Positions 5,104 to 6,173 of a stretch of 6,173 nt of DNA are shown one piece after another; the stretch's first letter is position 1, and each line of letters starts with the position of its first letter. This DNA comes from Frankiaceae bacterium (GTDB lineage Bacteria > Actinomycetota > Actinomycetes > Frankiales > Frankiaceae), in NCBI GenBank assembly GCA_030840885.1, contig JAVEDQ010000382.1, positions 1 to 6,173 on the forward strand, written 5' to 3'. Under the pieces are notes generated by a model, which was given only the letters and a program-made list of their open reading frames with translations, was not told where the DNA came from and searched no databases. Both the position numbers and the translations under genes were made by a program.

Positions 5104-6173
5104 GTGTGGCACCGCCTCCGACTCCCCCGGTTCTCCGGGCGACCCTTCGGGCTGCTCCGCGAACGGCTGACGACGCTGGTCGGCGCCGCCCGCGACGAGC
5201 CGGTCCGCTGGCCGCAGGTGGCGAAGGCGGCGATCGCGACGGCCATAGCCTGGCAGCTCGCGCAGGCCCTGCCCGGCAAGCAGCCTCCGGTGTTCGCCCC
5301 GGTTGCGGCGATGCTCACGATCCAGGTCACGGCGTTCGAGTCGTTGCGCTCGGCGGCGCAGCGCACCTTCGGCGTCATCGCCGGCGTGCTGATCGCCTAC
5401 GGTCTCGCGCAGCTGTTCGGCCTGCATTGGTGGAGTATCGCGTTGGTCGTCTTCGCCGCGATGGCGCTGGGCCAGGCGCTCGCGCTGGGCACCCAGGGCT
5501 CGACGCAGGTGCCGGTCAGCGCGTTGCTCGTGCTCAGCCTCGGGGCCACCACCACCAGCTACGCCTACTCGCGCGTGCTCGAGACGCTGCTCGGCGCCGT
5601 CGTCGGGGTCGTCGTCAGCCTGGTACTGGTGCCGCCGCTGCACCTGCGGGACAGCGGCCGGGCGGTACGCCGCCTCGCCGAAGGGCAGGCGGAGCTGCTC
5701 GGACAGATCGCGGACGACCTGAGCTCCGGGGCCTGGCCCAGCCCGGTCGCGGGCCGGCGACTCACCTCGGCCCGTGCCCTGACCAGCGACCTCGCCCGGG
5801 CGACGGAGGCGGTCGAGCGGGTCGGCGACAGCGTGCGGCTCAACCCCCGTGCCCGGCGGGCGCGTCCCGCGGCCCGCCACTACCGCAATGAGCTCGACGC
5901 CCTGTCGCACATCCAGGTGCAGATCCGCGGGATCGCCCGGACGCTCGCCGACGAGGCCGCCCGCGCCGGCGAGGTCGATCGCCTCGCCGGGGAAGCCGCG
6001 CTGACCAACTCGGGACCGCTGCTGGCGACGACGGTCGCCGGGGGCGCAGCCGTCGCGGCGGCCGAGAGCGGCGCGCTGCAGCGCCGGACGCCGCCTGGGT
6101 CGTCGCCGCTGGAGCCGCCCCCGGTCGAACTGCGGAACGAGCTGGTCACCGTGCTGCGCCAGGTCGCCACGGC
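5104..6173 (+). CDS. FUSC / aromatic-acid-exporter family membrane protein (C-terminus cut by window edge)
   Basis: Integral membrane protein; 356 residues are visible with no stop before the edge. The GTG at 5104-5106 opens the frame that carries the protein; a second GTG two bases on (5106-5108) opens a different frame with an Arg/Ala/Pro-rich product and is a decoy. The ribosome site is weak (GGCAGG, 9 bases before). After a basic N-terminus, a half-repeat of about six hydrophobic segments follows: AKAAIATAIAWQLAQAL (40-56), VFAPVAAMLTIQV (63-75), FGVIAGVLIAYGLAQLFG (89-106), SIALVVFAAMALGQAL (111-126), VPVSALLVLSLGA (136-148) and LLGAVVGVVVSLVLVPPL (162-179). A cytoplasmic helical domain (181 to the end) is rich in Arg, Glu and Ala. 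The KAAIAT...PVFAPVAA...R..G...G pattern is typical of FUSC/ArAE proteins, bacterial forms of which export aromatic carboxylic acids or similar compounds. Related single-repeat proteins are about 350-400 residues, so little is probably missing. The substrate is unknown. Confidence 0.82.
   Translation, partial: MWHRLRLPRFSGRPFGLLRERLTTLVGAARDEPVRWPQVAKAAIATAIAWQLAQALPGKQPPVFAPVAAMLTIQVTAFESLRSAAQRTFGVIAGVLIAYGLAQLFGLHWWSIALVVFAAMALGQALALGTQGSTQVPVSALLVLSLGATTTSYAYSRVLETLLGAVVGVVVSLVLVPPLHLRDSGRAVRRLAEGQAELLGQIADDLSSGAWPSPVAGRRLTSARALTSDLARATEAVERVGDSVRLNPRARRARPAARHYRNELDALSHIQVQIRGIARTLADEAARAGEVDRLAGEAALTNSGPLLATTVAGGAAVAAAESGALQRRTPPGSSPLEPPPVELRNELVTVLRQVAT

Noticed and set aside
5106..5891. 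Plus-strand frame from the second GTG at 5106 (261 codons)
   Set aside because: Arg/Ala/Gly/Pro-rich with no hydrophobic pattern; the frame from 5104 gives a clean FUSC-type membrane protein.
4741..5910. Long minus-strand open frame (389 codons) spanning the hydrolase end and the exporter start
   Set aside because: It crosses two real plus-strand genes and has low-complexity Arg/Ala/Glu composition; a GC-bias shadow.

Overview
The window is high-GC DNA with strong third-position G/C bias, GTG starts on two genes, and an ANTAR response regulator next to a branched-chain amino-acid (BCAA) ABC transporter. All of this points to an actinobacterium; the sequence alone does not give me the genus. 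Two gene groups face away from each other around position 3700.

Left part, minus strand, read right to left: a PdtaR-type response regulator (receiver + ANTAR RNA-binding domain, 3636 to 2974), a BCAA-binding lipoprotein livK (2826 to 1597), the permease livH (1455 to 421), and the second permease livM (from 424, overlapping livH by 4 bases and leaving the window at position 1). The ATPase genes livG and livF would be expected just outside the left edge. Together LivK captures leucine, isoleucine or valine at the outer membrane face, and LivH and LivM form the channel. The regulator at the head of the cluster is of a family that acts on RNA by antitermination. Three stem-loops lie in the non-coding gaps of this group: in the regulator leader, in the livK leader just upstream of its ribosome site, and a large two-helix hairpin between livK and livH. 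None has a U-tract, so none is a classical terminator.

Centre, plus strand: a tRNA gene at 3768-3842 with a CAA (leucine) anticodon but only a 5-base variable region. Bacterial leucine tRNAs normally carry a long variable arm, so this is the oddest object in the window. It is followed by 157 non-coding bases with an inverted repeat and a 10-base direct repeat.

Right part, plus strand: an alpha/beta-hydrolase with an intact Ser-Asp-His triad (4002-5072), and 31 bases later a membrane protein of the FUSC / aromatic-acid-exporter type (5104 to the right edge, probably nearly complete). Their closeness suggests one transcript.

No mobile element, CRISPR array, rRNA or phage gene is visible. Most of the window is ordinary chromosomal housekeeping sequence. 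I see no convincing new multi-gene system. The points worth a second look are the short-variable-arm tRNA-Leu(CAA) and the RNA structures next to an RNA-binding regulator.
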